Shown in pieces: positions 6,855 through 13,351 of a stretch of 13,394 nt of DNA. The stretch's first letter is position 1, and each line of letters begins with the position of its first letter. Where the stretch lies: NCBI GenBank assembly GCA_023442635.1, contig JAEZYR010000059.1, positions 1-13,394 of the forward strand, given 5' to 3'. Below the pieces are notes generated by a model that did not search any database, was not told where the DNA came from, and was given only the letters and a program-made list of their open reading frames with translations. The DNA is from Bacillota bacterium. GTDB taxonomy: Bacteria > Bacillota > Clostridia > Saccharofermentanales > Fastidiosipilaceae. Made by a program: the position numbers and the translations under genes.

Positions 6855-7778
6855 ATGTCCACACTAATCGCCAAAAAATCGCGTTTTGAAATCAATAAGA
6901 TTAAACCGACAACGAATGTCCTCTTCAACCTGCTTTTTGCTACGATTGCGCTTCTGTCAGTCATTCCCCTGCTCTTTGTCATTTCGGTCTCCCTGACCGA
7001 TGAACAGGTTCTACGCAAGGCGGGTTACAGCCTCTTCCCAGCCAAATTCTCTATCGAGTCCTACCGCTTCTTGATGCGCGAATTTGGCATGATTTCTCGA
7101 GCCTTTGGCGTCTCGGTTATCGTAACGGCTCTTGGCACTTTCCTCGGTGTTTCGCTCGTGCTCACAACAGGCTACGTGCTCAGTCGCCGTTCTTACCGCC
7201 TTCGCTCCGCCCTCTCATGGTTCATTTTTATCCCCATGATTTTTAATGGCGGCATGGTTTCCTCGTACGTTGTAATCTCTAATATCCTTCAGCTTCGTGA
7301 TACGATTTGGGTCTTGATCTTGCCTTTGTGTGTTTCAAGCTTCAATATCATCATTGCTCGAACTTTCTTCCAATCGACCATCCCTGCTGGTATCGTTGAG
7401 AGCGCACAGATCGATGGCGCTTCTCAGCTTAAAATCTTCTTGAGCGTGGTTTTGCCTATCAGTAAACCCCTGATTGCAACGATCGCCCTTTTCTTAGCCT
7501 TTGGTTATTGGAATGATTGGTTCCAAGCTTCGCTTTACATCAACAAAGACAGCCTTGTTGGCTTGCAGGCTCTTTTGATGCGCATTCAGAAAAACATTGA
7601 GTATATGGCTCGAAATCCAGAACTCGGTGTAAACGTCGCACAATATGTTCGCAATATGCCGAAAGAAGGCGCACGTATGGCCATCGTTGTGCTAGCGGTT
7701 GTACCTATCGCCTGCACTTATCCCTTCTTCCAGAAATACTTTATTTCTGGTTTGACCATTGGCGCAGTCAAAGGCTAA
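6855..7778 (+). CDS. ABC transporter permease, LplC/YtcP-like (carbohydrate importer)
   Basis: The second membrane subunit, partner of the preceding permease (MalG-side position). The 307-aa protein has hydrophobic segments near 22-47, 83-108, 119-142, 150-170, 203-220 and 275-292. Its EAA loop, ESAQIDGASQLKIFLSVVLP, is at 182-201. The C-terminus FFQKYFISGLTIGAVKG (291-307) is the characteristic ending of this branch. It is translationally coupled to the first permease. No ATPase gene follows; importers of this group are known to share a single MsmX-type ATPase encoded elsewhere. The binding-protein gene lies 189 nt downstream on the same strand. Confidence 0.93.
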   Translation: MSTLIAKKSRFEINKIKPTTNVLFNLLFATIALLSVIPLLFVISVSLTDEQVLRKAGYSLFPAKFSIESYRFLMREFGMISRAFGVSVIVTALGTFLGVSLVLTTGYVLSRRSYRLRSALSWFIFIPMIFNGGMVSSYVVISNILQLRDTIWVLILPLCVSSFNIIIARTFFQSTIPAGIVESAQIDGASQLKIFLSVVLPISKPLIATIALFLAFGYWNDWFQASLYINKDSLVGLQALLMRIQKNIEYMARNPELGVNVAQYVRNMPKEGARMAIVVLAVVPIACTYPFFQKYFISGLTIGAVKG

Positions 7779-7912
7779 GGCAAGCTAGCTCCTTCCCTTC
7801 TAGATCGTATGAGTCTGGTAGAGAAGAGAAGAACTAAAATGAGAATAGCCAGCACAAAGTAGGTTGCTCCTGTATAGATGCAGAGCACATAAATCATCGG
7901 CCGAACGCGCAT
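7775..7912 (-). CDS. Possible 45-aa single-pass membrane protein, antisense to the transporter gap
   Basis: On the minus strand the gap between the second permease and the binding protein reads as 45 codons starting MRVRPMIYVLCIYTG, with a hydrophobic core about residues 6-30 and a basic tail (RLIRSRR, 33-39). Its TAG (7775-7777) overlaps the permease TAA. The charge pattern looks like a real membrane anchor, but there is no convincing ribosome-binding site before the ATG (only GAGAAAG) and no promoter I would trust. The frame also extends upstream, antisense to the binding protein, without a stop, which argues that it is fortuitous. I recognise no family. Treat it as a hypothesis. Confidence 0.15.
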   Translation of the reverse strand: MRVRPMIYVLCIYTGATYFVLAILILVLLFSTRLIRSRREGASLP

Positions 7913-7967
7913 CTTTCTCGAGATGACGTTCAAAATAGGAACAGCAGTTCCAAAACGGAGGCAAATT
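7779..7967 (+). other. 189-bp gap between permease and binding-protein genes
   Basis: This is unusually long for an operon whose other junction is 12 nt. No stable hairpin or good promoter is evident on the plus strand; the best promoter-like pair is TTGCTC with CATAAA 18 nt later. GGAGG at 7957-7961 is the ribosome-binding site of the downstream gene. The gap may contain a processing site or a secondary promoter that lets the binding protein be made in excess. Confidence 0.5.
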
Positions 7968-9548
7968 ATGAACAAGAGACGTTTTGCCGCCGCAGCCTTG
8001 TCCGCTTCGATGCTGCTTGCTGTCATGGCAGGTTGCTCGCAGCAGTCCAAAGGTAGCGACACAACAAAGAGCAGCCCTAGCGCTCCTTCCAGTGCTCCCT
8101 CAGCAGCAAGCGATACGAGTAGCACTCCGAGCAATTCGGCTACCCCAGGCAGCGACAATGCCCAGACCAGCGGCAGTGCGCCAGGTACGCCTAGCAAAGA
8201 GTGGAGCGGCGAAACCACCAATCTAACGTGGTTCACCGTTGGTGGTGGTCTTGGAGACAACTACGATGCTTGGAAGCAGCATGCTGATGAGTATCTCTCC
8301 AAGTACTATGGTGTGACGATCGATTACAACATCGTACCTTGGGCTGACTGGGATCAGCGTCGCACGACGATGATCACCTCAAACGAGCCTTTCGATATCC
8401 TCTTCACCAACATCTCTTCCTATGCTTCGGATGTTCGCCTGAACGCCTTTGCTGATATCACCGATGAACTCGGCAAAGCCGCTCCTGATCTGAAAGCCTA
8501 TATTCCTGAGATGTACTGGAAGGGCGTCAGCATCAATGATCGCATTTATGGTATCCCCACCTACAAGGATTCCTCCTTGTCCAACTACTTCATCTATGAC
8601 AATGCTCTGATGGAGAAATATAAGCTGGACTACAAGGACATCCACACGATGGCGGATCTCGAACCTGTCCTGAAGGCCATCAAAGAGGGCGAGAACGAAG
8701 TTCCCTTCCCTCAGGCTTCTGGCGGCAACTATGCCATCATGGATTTCTATGATGGTCTTGGCCTAGGCCTGCGTATTCTCGGCGTAGACTACAAAGACAA
8801 AGAAGCCAAGGTTCAGAACCTGCTTCAGAATGAGAATGTCGTCAACGATCTCAAGTTGATGCACAAGTGGATGAAAGCTGGCTACATCAACGAAGATGCT
8901 GCTACCCTCAAAGAAGGTCCAAGCTACCGTCCTGTCTCTATCGCTCAGGGTTGGCCTTTGGCCGCTAAGACCGCTTGGGGTCCTGGCATGGGCATCGACG
9001 CTGTCGTTTCACAGTATGGTGAAACCATCCTGACCAACGGCACCATCCAAGGCTCAATGAACAGCATCAGCTCCAGCTCCAAGAATGTTGAGGCTGCCTT
9101 GCGTTTCTTGCAGGCTGTCAACCTGGATCGCCGCGTTCGCGACATGTTCTACTTTGGTCTCGAGGGCAAGAACTTTGAGTACCAGGGCGACCGTGTCAAG
9201 AAGCTTGATGAGGGCTGGAAAGCTGCTGGCTATACCCAGGCTACCTTCTTCAACGTTTCCTTGCAGGTGGATGACAAGTTCGATCAATGGGCAGAAGTTA
9301 AGTCTCTGAACGAGGCTGCTCACCCATCGGTTCTTCTCGGCTTCACCGCTAACCCAGAGAGCTTCGTCAACGACCTCGCCAACGTAACAGCTACTTGGAA
9401 GAAGTATGAGTCTGAAATCTTGACGGGTACCCGCGATCCTGAAGAGGCCATCCCTGGCATCATCGAAGAGCTGAACGCTGCTGGCCTCCAGAAGATTATC
9501 GACGAGTGCCAGAAGCAGGTAAACGAGTTCCTCGCTGCCAAGAAGTAA
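7968..9548 (+). CDS. Extracellular solute-binding lipoprotein of a carbohydrate ABC transporter (LplA-like, DUF3502-type C-terminus)
   Basis: The receptor component that captures the sugar outside the membrane and delivers it to the two permeases. The start is the ATG at 7968, 6 nt after GGAGG; an upstream in-frame extension to 7923 lacks a site and precedes the signal sequence. The 526-aa product has a lipoprotein signal (MNKRR, hydrophobic core, then LLAVMAGC) with lipidated Cys23; Met at -3 is slightly atypical. Residues about 24-82 are a Ser/Thr/Pro/Ala-rich spacer. The binding domain begins near TNLTWFTVGGGLGDNYDAW. The C-terminal part, with LLGFTANPESF, TGTRDPEEAIP and ELNAAGLQKIIDECQKQ, is typical of DUF3502-containing binding proteins. 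Codon choice is strongly biased (AAG for Lys, C-ending codons), suggesting high expression. The substrate is probably an oligosaccharide but cannot be named. Confidence 0.93.
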   Translation: MNKRRFAAAALSASMLLAVMAGCSQQSKGSDTTKSSPSAPSSAPSAASDTSSTPSNSATPGSDNAQTSGSAPGTPSKEWSGETTNLTWFTVGGGLGDNYDAWKQHADEYLSKYYGVTIDYNIVPWADWDQRRTTMITSNEPFDILFTNISSYASDVRLNAFADITDELGKAAPDLKAYIPEMYWKGVSINDRIYGIPTYKDSSLSNYFIYDNALMEKYKLDYKDIHTMADLEPVLKAIKEGENEVPFPQASGGNYAIMDFYDGLGLGLRILGVDYKDKEAKVQNLLQNENVVNDLKLMHKWMKAGYINEDAATLKEGPSYRPVSIAQGWPLAAKTAWGPGMGIDAVVSQYGETILTNGTIQGSMNSISSSSKNVEAALRFLQAVNLDRRVRDMFYFGLEGKNFEYQGDRVKKLDEGWKAAGYTQATFFNVSLQVDDKFDQWAEVKSLNEAAHPSVLLGFTANPESFVNDLANVTATWKKYESEILTGTRDPEEAIPGIIEELNAAGLQKIIDECQKQVNEFLAAKK

Positions 9549-9571
9549 GTCTTAGGTCTATCCAAATAAAA

Positions 9572-9604
9572 GGATTTGCTAGACTTAATCCCCTTAGCAA
9601 ATCC
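9572..9604 (-). terminator. Hairpin after the binding-protein gene, T-tract on the minus strand
   Basis: GGATTTGCTA (9572-9581) and TAGCAAATCC (9595-9604) form a perfect 10-bp stem with a 13-nt loop. The plus strand has no T-run after it, but the minus strand continues TTTTATTT (9564-9571). It could therefore stop antisense transcription entering from the right, or act as a 3'-end protecting hairpin for the binding-protein mRNA. Confidence 0.5.
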
Positions 9605-9611
9605 ACAAAAT

Positions 9612-9648
9612 AAGGAGGGAGATGCGAAAGCTTCTCCCTCCTTTCTTT
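9612..9648 (+). terminator. Strong Rho-independent terminator of the transporter operon
   Basis: AAGGAGGGAGA (9612-9622) and TCTCCCTCCTT (9633-9643) pair perfectly over 11 bp. Inside the loop GC-GAAA-GC can form a GNRA tetraloop above a T-T mismatch. The stem is followed by TCTTTG. Its 5' arm is also a perfect ribosome-binding-site sequence followed by ATG. Confidence 0.8.
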
Positions 9649-9690
9649 GATCCGTTTTATAATGTTCTTCATGAAAAAACATCATCTTAA
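9622..9690 (+). CDS. Possible 22-aa leader ORF inside the terminator, overlapping the sortase start
   Basis: ATG at 9622 is preceded by AAGGAGG (9612-9618), though with only 3 nt spacing. It reads MRKLLPPFFDPFYNVLHEKT and two serines, then TAA (9688-9690), ending 20 nt inside the sortase gene in a different frame. The codons cross the 3' arm of the terminator stem. The sequence is not recognised. The simplest view is that the ribosome-binding-site likeness is a by-product of a GA-rich terminator arm. Confidence 0.15.
   Translation: MRKLLPPFFDPFYNVLHEKTSS
9658..9663 (+). promoter_or_regulatory. Perfect -10 box TATAAT at the sortase start
   Basis: TATAAT ends 7 nt before the ATG at 9671, so transcription from it would begin at or next to the start codon. 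No -35 box is found 16-18 nt upstream, where the terminator stem lies, and there is no TGn extension. In an A/T-rich spot the match could be chance. Confidence 0.4.
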
Positions 9691-10642
9691 TTCCGAACGT
9701 CAACCCCTTCGTCCGACCGCTTCCTCAGCTGGTATTCGCCCGACACATTCAGCGAATACTCCTCAAGCTAGCGTCCCTCGTGGCCAAAACGCAGCTCCAT
9801 CTTCTGCTCCAGCTGGGTATCCATCGCGGACGTCTCCTCATGCGAGACACGCAGCTCCGCCTCTTCCTCCTCGGCAAAATCTTCGACCTTTGCCTCCCCT
9901 ATCGACTGAGCCGACTCCCAAAAAACGCAAAAAAAAGACGCTTGTTAGCAACCTTTTGCTGCTAGCTGCTTTGATTTGTTTTGCCATTGCTGCCTATTTA
10001 ATTATTAAGTCTATTTGGGTTCGCCATGGCCAAATGAAAGTCCGCAATCAGCTTCTCTCCGCTATGCAAAACAAAGACTTTCAGCCTTTGCTAGTTGACC
10101 CTAAAGCCTGGGCTAATGATGGCGAAATCATTGATGTTTTTATTCCAGACGGTCACGGAGGTTATCGTCAGAGTGAGCAGCCAGCAGATCATGGGCAACA
10201 CCTAGATGTCAATGCCGATGGTCTAGTCGAGTTGCAACCTATTGGCCGCCTTATTATCGACAAAATTGGGGTCGACATTCCTGTCATTGAAGGACTGAGT
10301 TACGTCAATCTTCGTTATGGTGCTTCACGCTACGAAGAAACAGATCCCATTGGACAGGGTCGGAGCGCGATCTTCGCCCACCGCTCACCACTTCACGGAC
10401 GTGATCTCAACCGTCTTAACGAAGTACAAAAGGGTGATCACTTTGTCATTGCTACCAAGGATAATGTCATCACCTATGTGGTCGACCAGCAGATTGTTGT
10501 CAAACCAGAAGAGATTTTCCAGTACTTCAAAACAAATGAAAAAACACCTAGTAGCGTGCTGCTCGTGACCTGCGATCCCATCCCAACTTGGACGCATCGC
10601 ATGCTTGTGATAGCGCATGAGGAAAGTCGGCGAGCCAATTAA
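9671..10642 (+). CDS. Sortase family transpeptidase, membrane-anchored, with proline-rich N-terminal tail
   Basis: Sortases cut a sorting signal in secreted proteins and attach them to the cell wall or to each other, acting outside the membrane. With the ATG at 9671 the product is 323 aa. Residues 1-82 are a low-complexity tail rich in Pro, Ser, Ala, His and Arg, followed by KKRKKK (about 84-89) and one transmembrane helix (about 91-114). The catalytic domain carries GRLIIDKIGVDIPVIEG, His237 in AIFAHRS, Cys301 in LLVTCDP and Arg310 in THRMLV, a complete triad. The subclass is uncertain; the motifs and tail recall class D/E or C enzymes. An ATG at 9662 and a TTG at 9647 are in frame, but none of the starts has a ribosome-binding site. 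No LPxTG-type substrate is encoded in the window. Confidence 0.9.
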   Translation: MKKHHLNSERQPLRPTASSAGIRPTHSANTPQASVPRGQNAAPSSAPAGYPSRTSPHARHAAPPLPPRQNLRPLPPLSTEPTPKKRKKKTLVSNLLLLAALICFAIAAYLIIKSIWVRHGQMKVRNQLLSAMQNKDFQPLLVDPKAWANDGEIIDVFIPDGHGGYRQSEQPADHGQHLDVNADGLVELQPIGRLIIDKIGVDIPVIEGLSYVNLRYGASRYEETDPIGQGRSAIFAHRSPLHGRDLNRLNEVQKGDHFVIATKDNVITYVVDQQIVVKPEEIFQYFKTNEKTPSSVLLVTCDPIPTWTHRMLVIAHEESRRAN

Positions 10643-10680
10643 CAAGTAAGCGATTTAAGCGTTTTCTACGAATCTCTAAA

Positions 10681-10722
10681 TAAAAGCAGAGAAGGAGCCC
10701 TCGGGCTCCTTCTCTGCTTTTA
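10681..10722. terminator. Bidirectional terminator between sortase and glgP
   Basis: A perfect 20-bp inverted repeat: TAAAAGCAGAGAAGGAGCCC (10681-10700) pairs with its complement at 10703-10722 across a 2-nt loop (effectively a CTCG tetraloop). The T-run closes the stem on either strand, so it serves the plus-strand sortase and the converging minus-strand glgP gene. Confidence 0.92.
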
Positions 10723-10767
10723 TAACGCTCTTTTGCGCGAAATAACTCGTATCTTGGCAGCTTGTCT

Positions 10768-13161
10768 TTACGCCTTCACATCCGCAATCGGCAGACTCTT
10801 GAGACGCCAAATATCCTTGACATAATCATCGATGGTTCGGTCTGAAGAGAATCGACCCGATCGACAGATGTTGATCCAACAACGCTTAGCCCATGCTTGG
10901 CGATCCTGATAGTCCTCTGCCATGCGATCCCTGGTTTTACGGTAGTCATCAAAATCGCCCAAGACGTAGTAAACATCTGCTGGCTCCCAGTTGGATCCTT
11001 GCAGAAGGCTATTGTATAGGTCTGCAAACATACCGGATCCCTGGTCATCTAAAGTCCCATCTACCAAGCTATCTAAGACTCTTTTTAGGCCTGGAATATT
11101 CTGATATTGCCAATTCGGATTGTAGTAGGCTCTTGTCGCTGGCAAGTCTTCTTCACGCACGCCAAATATGTAGGCGTTATCATTGCCTACCGCCTCGACA
11201 ATCTCGACGTTAGCACCATCAAAGGTTCCCAATGTCAAAGCCCCATTCATCATGAGCTTCATATTGCCCGTGCCAGAAGCTTCTTTGCCGGCTGTTGAAA
11301 TTTGTTCTGAAATATCTGCTGCTGGAATAATGCGCTCAGCATTGGAAACATTGTAGTTCGGAATAAAAATGACCTTCAGTCGATTCGCAACTTCTGGATC
11401 CCGATTGATCAAGTTGGCTATTTCATTGATGAACTTAATGACAGCCTTGGCGCGCATATAGCCTGGAGCCGCTTTAGCGCCAAAAATACAGACGCGAGCT
11501 GGCAGCTTTCGTTCGGTGTCAGCCTTCATCCGATAGTAGAGGTCGAGGATGTAAAAGGCATTTAAAATCTGTCTCTTGTACTCATGCAAGCGTTTGATTT
11601 GCACGTCAGAAATGGCATCTGTACGTATTTCAATACCTAGCTCTGTAAAAATCCAATCTGCCAGACGCTGCTTGTTTTTTTGCTTAATGGCAAGCAGTCT
11701 TTCGAGAATTTGTGGATCATCCCCGAACTTTACACAAGTATCCAGACGCTCTAAGTGGCATACCCAGGCATCGGAACCACTCACTTCAGTCAGCAGTTGA
11801 GCCAGTTCTGGATTGCAGTTACGCAACCAGCGTCTAGGTGTGACACCATTAGTCTTATTGTTGAAGCGCTCAGGCCATATCTCATACCAGTCATGAAGGG
11901 TTTCACGTTTAAGAATATCCGTATGGAGAGCTGCCACACCATTGATTGAGAAGGCAGCGTAGCAAGCCAGCCAAGCCATGCGAACTTGGCCATTTCCGAC
12001 CGGAGCCATGTAATCAATACGGTCTTGGCGCAGTCCCCTAGCTGTCATCTCAATCCTGAAGCGTCGATCAATCTCTTGGATAATCTCTAGAATTCTCGGG
12101 AAAAGGAATTGGAAGATGCCGATATCCCAACGCTCAAGCGCCTCTGCCAAAATCGTATGATTGGTATAAGCAAAGACTTGGCAGGTAATTTGCCAGGCCT
12201 GTTCCCAGCTCAGGTGGTGCTCATCTAAGAGCAAGCGCATCAATTCTGGGATGGCAATCACAGGATGTGTATCATTCAGCTGGAATACGTTGTACTTGGC
12301 AAATTGCGTCATATCATCGCCGTGCACCTCACGGTATTTTCGAATGACGGATTGCAGTGTTGCGGAGACGAAGAAATATTGCTGACGAACACGAAGCACT
12401 TTACCTTCGTAGGAACTGTCATTGGGATATAAGACGCGCCAAATATCCTCCGTTTGGTTACGCTGGGCTACGGCATCATCGAAGCGCTGCGAATTAAACA
12501 GGTTGAAGTCAAATTCTTGGGCTGGGTCTGCACGCCACAGGCGCAGCGTATTCACGTTTTCCGTACCTTCGCCGATAATCGGTAAGTCGAAGGGCATCGC
12601 AATGATGTCCATATCATTGTAGTGAACCCGTACTTGCAGGTCATCGCGCTTAACCAAAAAGGGATAACCATCTTCCATCCAGCTGTCGGGATACTCATGT
12701 TGGAAACCATTTTCGAATGTCTGCCGGAAGAGGCCATAGCGATACAAAATCCCATATCCTATAACTGGATAATTACGGGTGGCACAACTGTCTAGAAAGC
12801 AAGCAGCTAGGCGGCCTAGGCCTCCATTGCCAAGTCCAGCATCGTATTCCTCATCCAAAACAACAGAAAGATCACGTCCATAAGCTTTGAAACAATCTCT
12901 AACCGTGTCATAGATCCCCAGGTTCAAAAGATTGTTCAGCATAGAGCGCCCCATCAGAAACTCTGCGGACAAATAATGCTGCATACGCTCTGTCTCATAA
13001 TGTTTCCGCGTTTTAGCCCATGACTCTGAGATAAATTGTACTAAGGTATCCGCTAAAGCAACCCAAAATGCTCGATCCGATACATCTTCAGGCCTTCTCC
13101 CCGTCTCTGAGCGCACGTGAGCGTCCAGAGCTGCCATCAGGCGCTCCTTATCTATTTGCAT
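10768..13161 (-). CDS. glgP: Glycogen/starch/maltodextrin phosphorylase
   Basis: Releases glucose-1-phosphate from the non-reducing ends of alpha-1,4-glucans using phosphate and pyridoxal phosphate, in the cytoplasm. The start is the ATG at 13161, 7 nt after GGAGGG (13169-13174); a TTG at 13176 lies within that site and is unlikely. The product is 797 aa, normal for GT35. Landmarks are HYLSAEFLMGRS (about 62-73), DAGLGNGGLGRLAACFLDS (107-125), NDTHP (296-300) and the PLP-lysine motif EASGTGNMKLMMNGALTLGT with Lys635, plus TFDGANVEI just after. All catalytic blocks look intact. It converges on the sortase gene through a shared terminator. Its product is the substrate of the phosphoglucomutase at the left edge. 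Glycogen and maltodextrin forms cannot be told apart here. Confidence 0.97.
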   Translation of the reverse strand: MQIDKERLMAALDAHVRSETGRRPEDVSDRAFWVALADTLVQFISESWAKTRKHYETERMQHYLSAEFLMGRSMLNNLLNLGIYDTVRDCFKAYGRDLSVVLDEEYDAGLGNGGLGRLAACFLDSCATRNYPVIGYGILYRYGLFRQTFENGFQHEYPDSWMEDGYPFLVKRDDLQVRVHYNDMDIIAMPFDLPIIGEGTENVNTLRLWRADPAQEFDFNLFNSQRFDDAVAQRNQTEDIWRVLYPNDSSYEGKVLRVRQQYFFVSATLQSVIRKYREVHGDDMTQFAKYNVFQLNDTHPVIAIPELMRLLLDEHHLSWEQAWQITCQVFAYTNHTILAEALERWDIGIFQFLFPRILEIIQEIDRRFRIEMTARGLRQDRIDYMAPVGNGQVRMAWLACYAAFSINGVAALHTDILKRETLHDWYEIWPERFNNKTNGVTPRRWLRNCNPELAQLLTEVSGSDAWVCHLERLDTCVKFGDDPQILERLLAIKQKNKQRLADWIFTELGIEIRTDAISDVQIKRLHEYKRQILNAFYILDLYYRMKADTERKLPARVCIFGAKAAPGYMRAKAVIKFINEIANLINRDPEVANRLKVIFIPNYNVSNAERIIPAADISEQISTAGKEASGTGNMKLMMNGALTLGTFDGANVEIVEAVGNDNAYIFGVREEDLPATRAYYNPNWQYQNIPGLKRVLDSLVDGTLDDQGSGMFADLYNSLLQGSNWEPADVYYVLGDFDDYRKTRDRMAEDYQDRQAWAKRCWINICRSGRFSSDRTIDDYVKDIWRLKSLPIADVKA

Positions 13162-13209
13162 TGAGCAACCCTCCAAAATGAAATTAAAAGTCCTGGATAG
13201 ACGCTAAAT

Positions 13210-13215
13210 ATTATA
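13210..13215 (-). promoter_or_regulatory. -10 box of the glgP promoter
   Basis: A perfect TATAAT on the minus strand, about 49 nt before the glgP ATG, predicting a leader of roughly 42 nt. No good -35 hexamer lies 16-18 nt upstream, so an activator or weak basal expression is possible. Confidence 0.5.
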
Positions 13216-13283
13216 TCCCAACTGTATTCATTTCTCGAATCCTGGGCAAATTGCACAAAGTTAAGTTCGCTTAAAAAAAGGTC

Positions 13284-13312
13284 TTGCCAGTCTTGGCTGC
13301 ATGTCTTATTAT
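13284..13312 (+). promoter_or_regulatory. Promoter of the tRNA gene
   Basis: TTGCCA (13284-13289, 5/6) and TATTAT (13307-13312, 5/6) are separated by 17 nt. Transcription should start near 13319, leaving a leader of about 33 nt. The leader contains a small CAGC-GTTC-GCTG hairpin (13323-13334). Confidence 0.7.
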
Positions 13313-13351
13313 TGTGCCGTTGCAGCGTTCGCTGTGGTGGTTAAGGTCTAC

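Noticed and set aside
7775..8260. 161-codon minus-strand frame covering the gap and the 5' end of the binding-protein gene
   Set aside because: Most of it is the mirror of the Ser/Thr/Pro spacer codons of a well-supported gene, giving artificial Leu/Val/Gly-rich sequence. Only the 45-codon end outside that gene was kept as a low-confidence entry.
9320..9703. 127-codon minus-strand frame across the binding-protein 3' end and the terminators
   Set aside because: Antisense to a clear gene, runs through two hairpins, and has no initiation signals.
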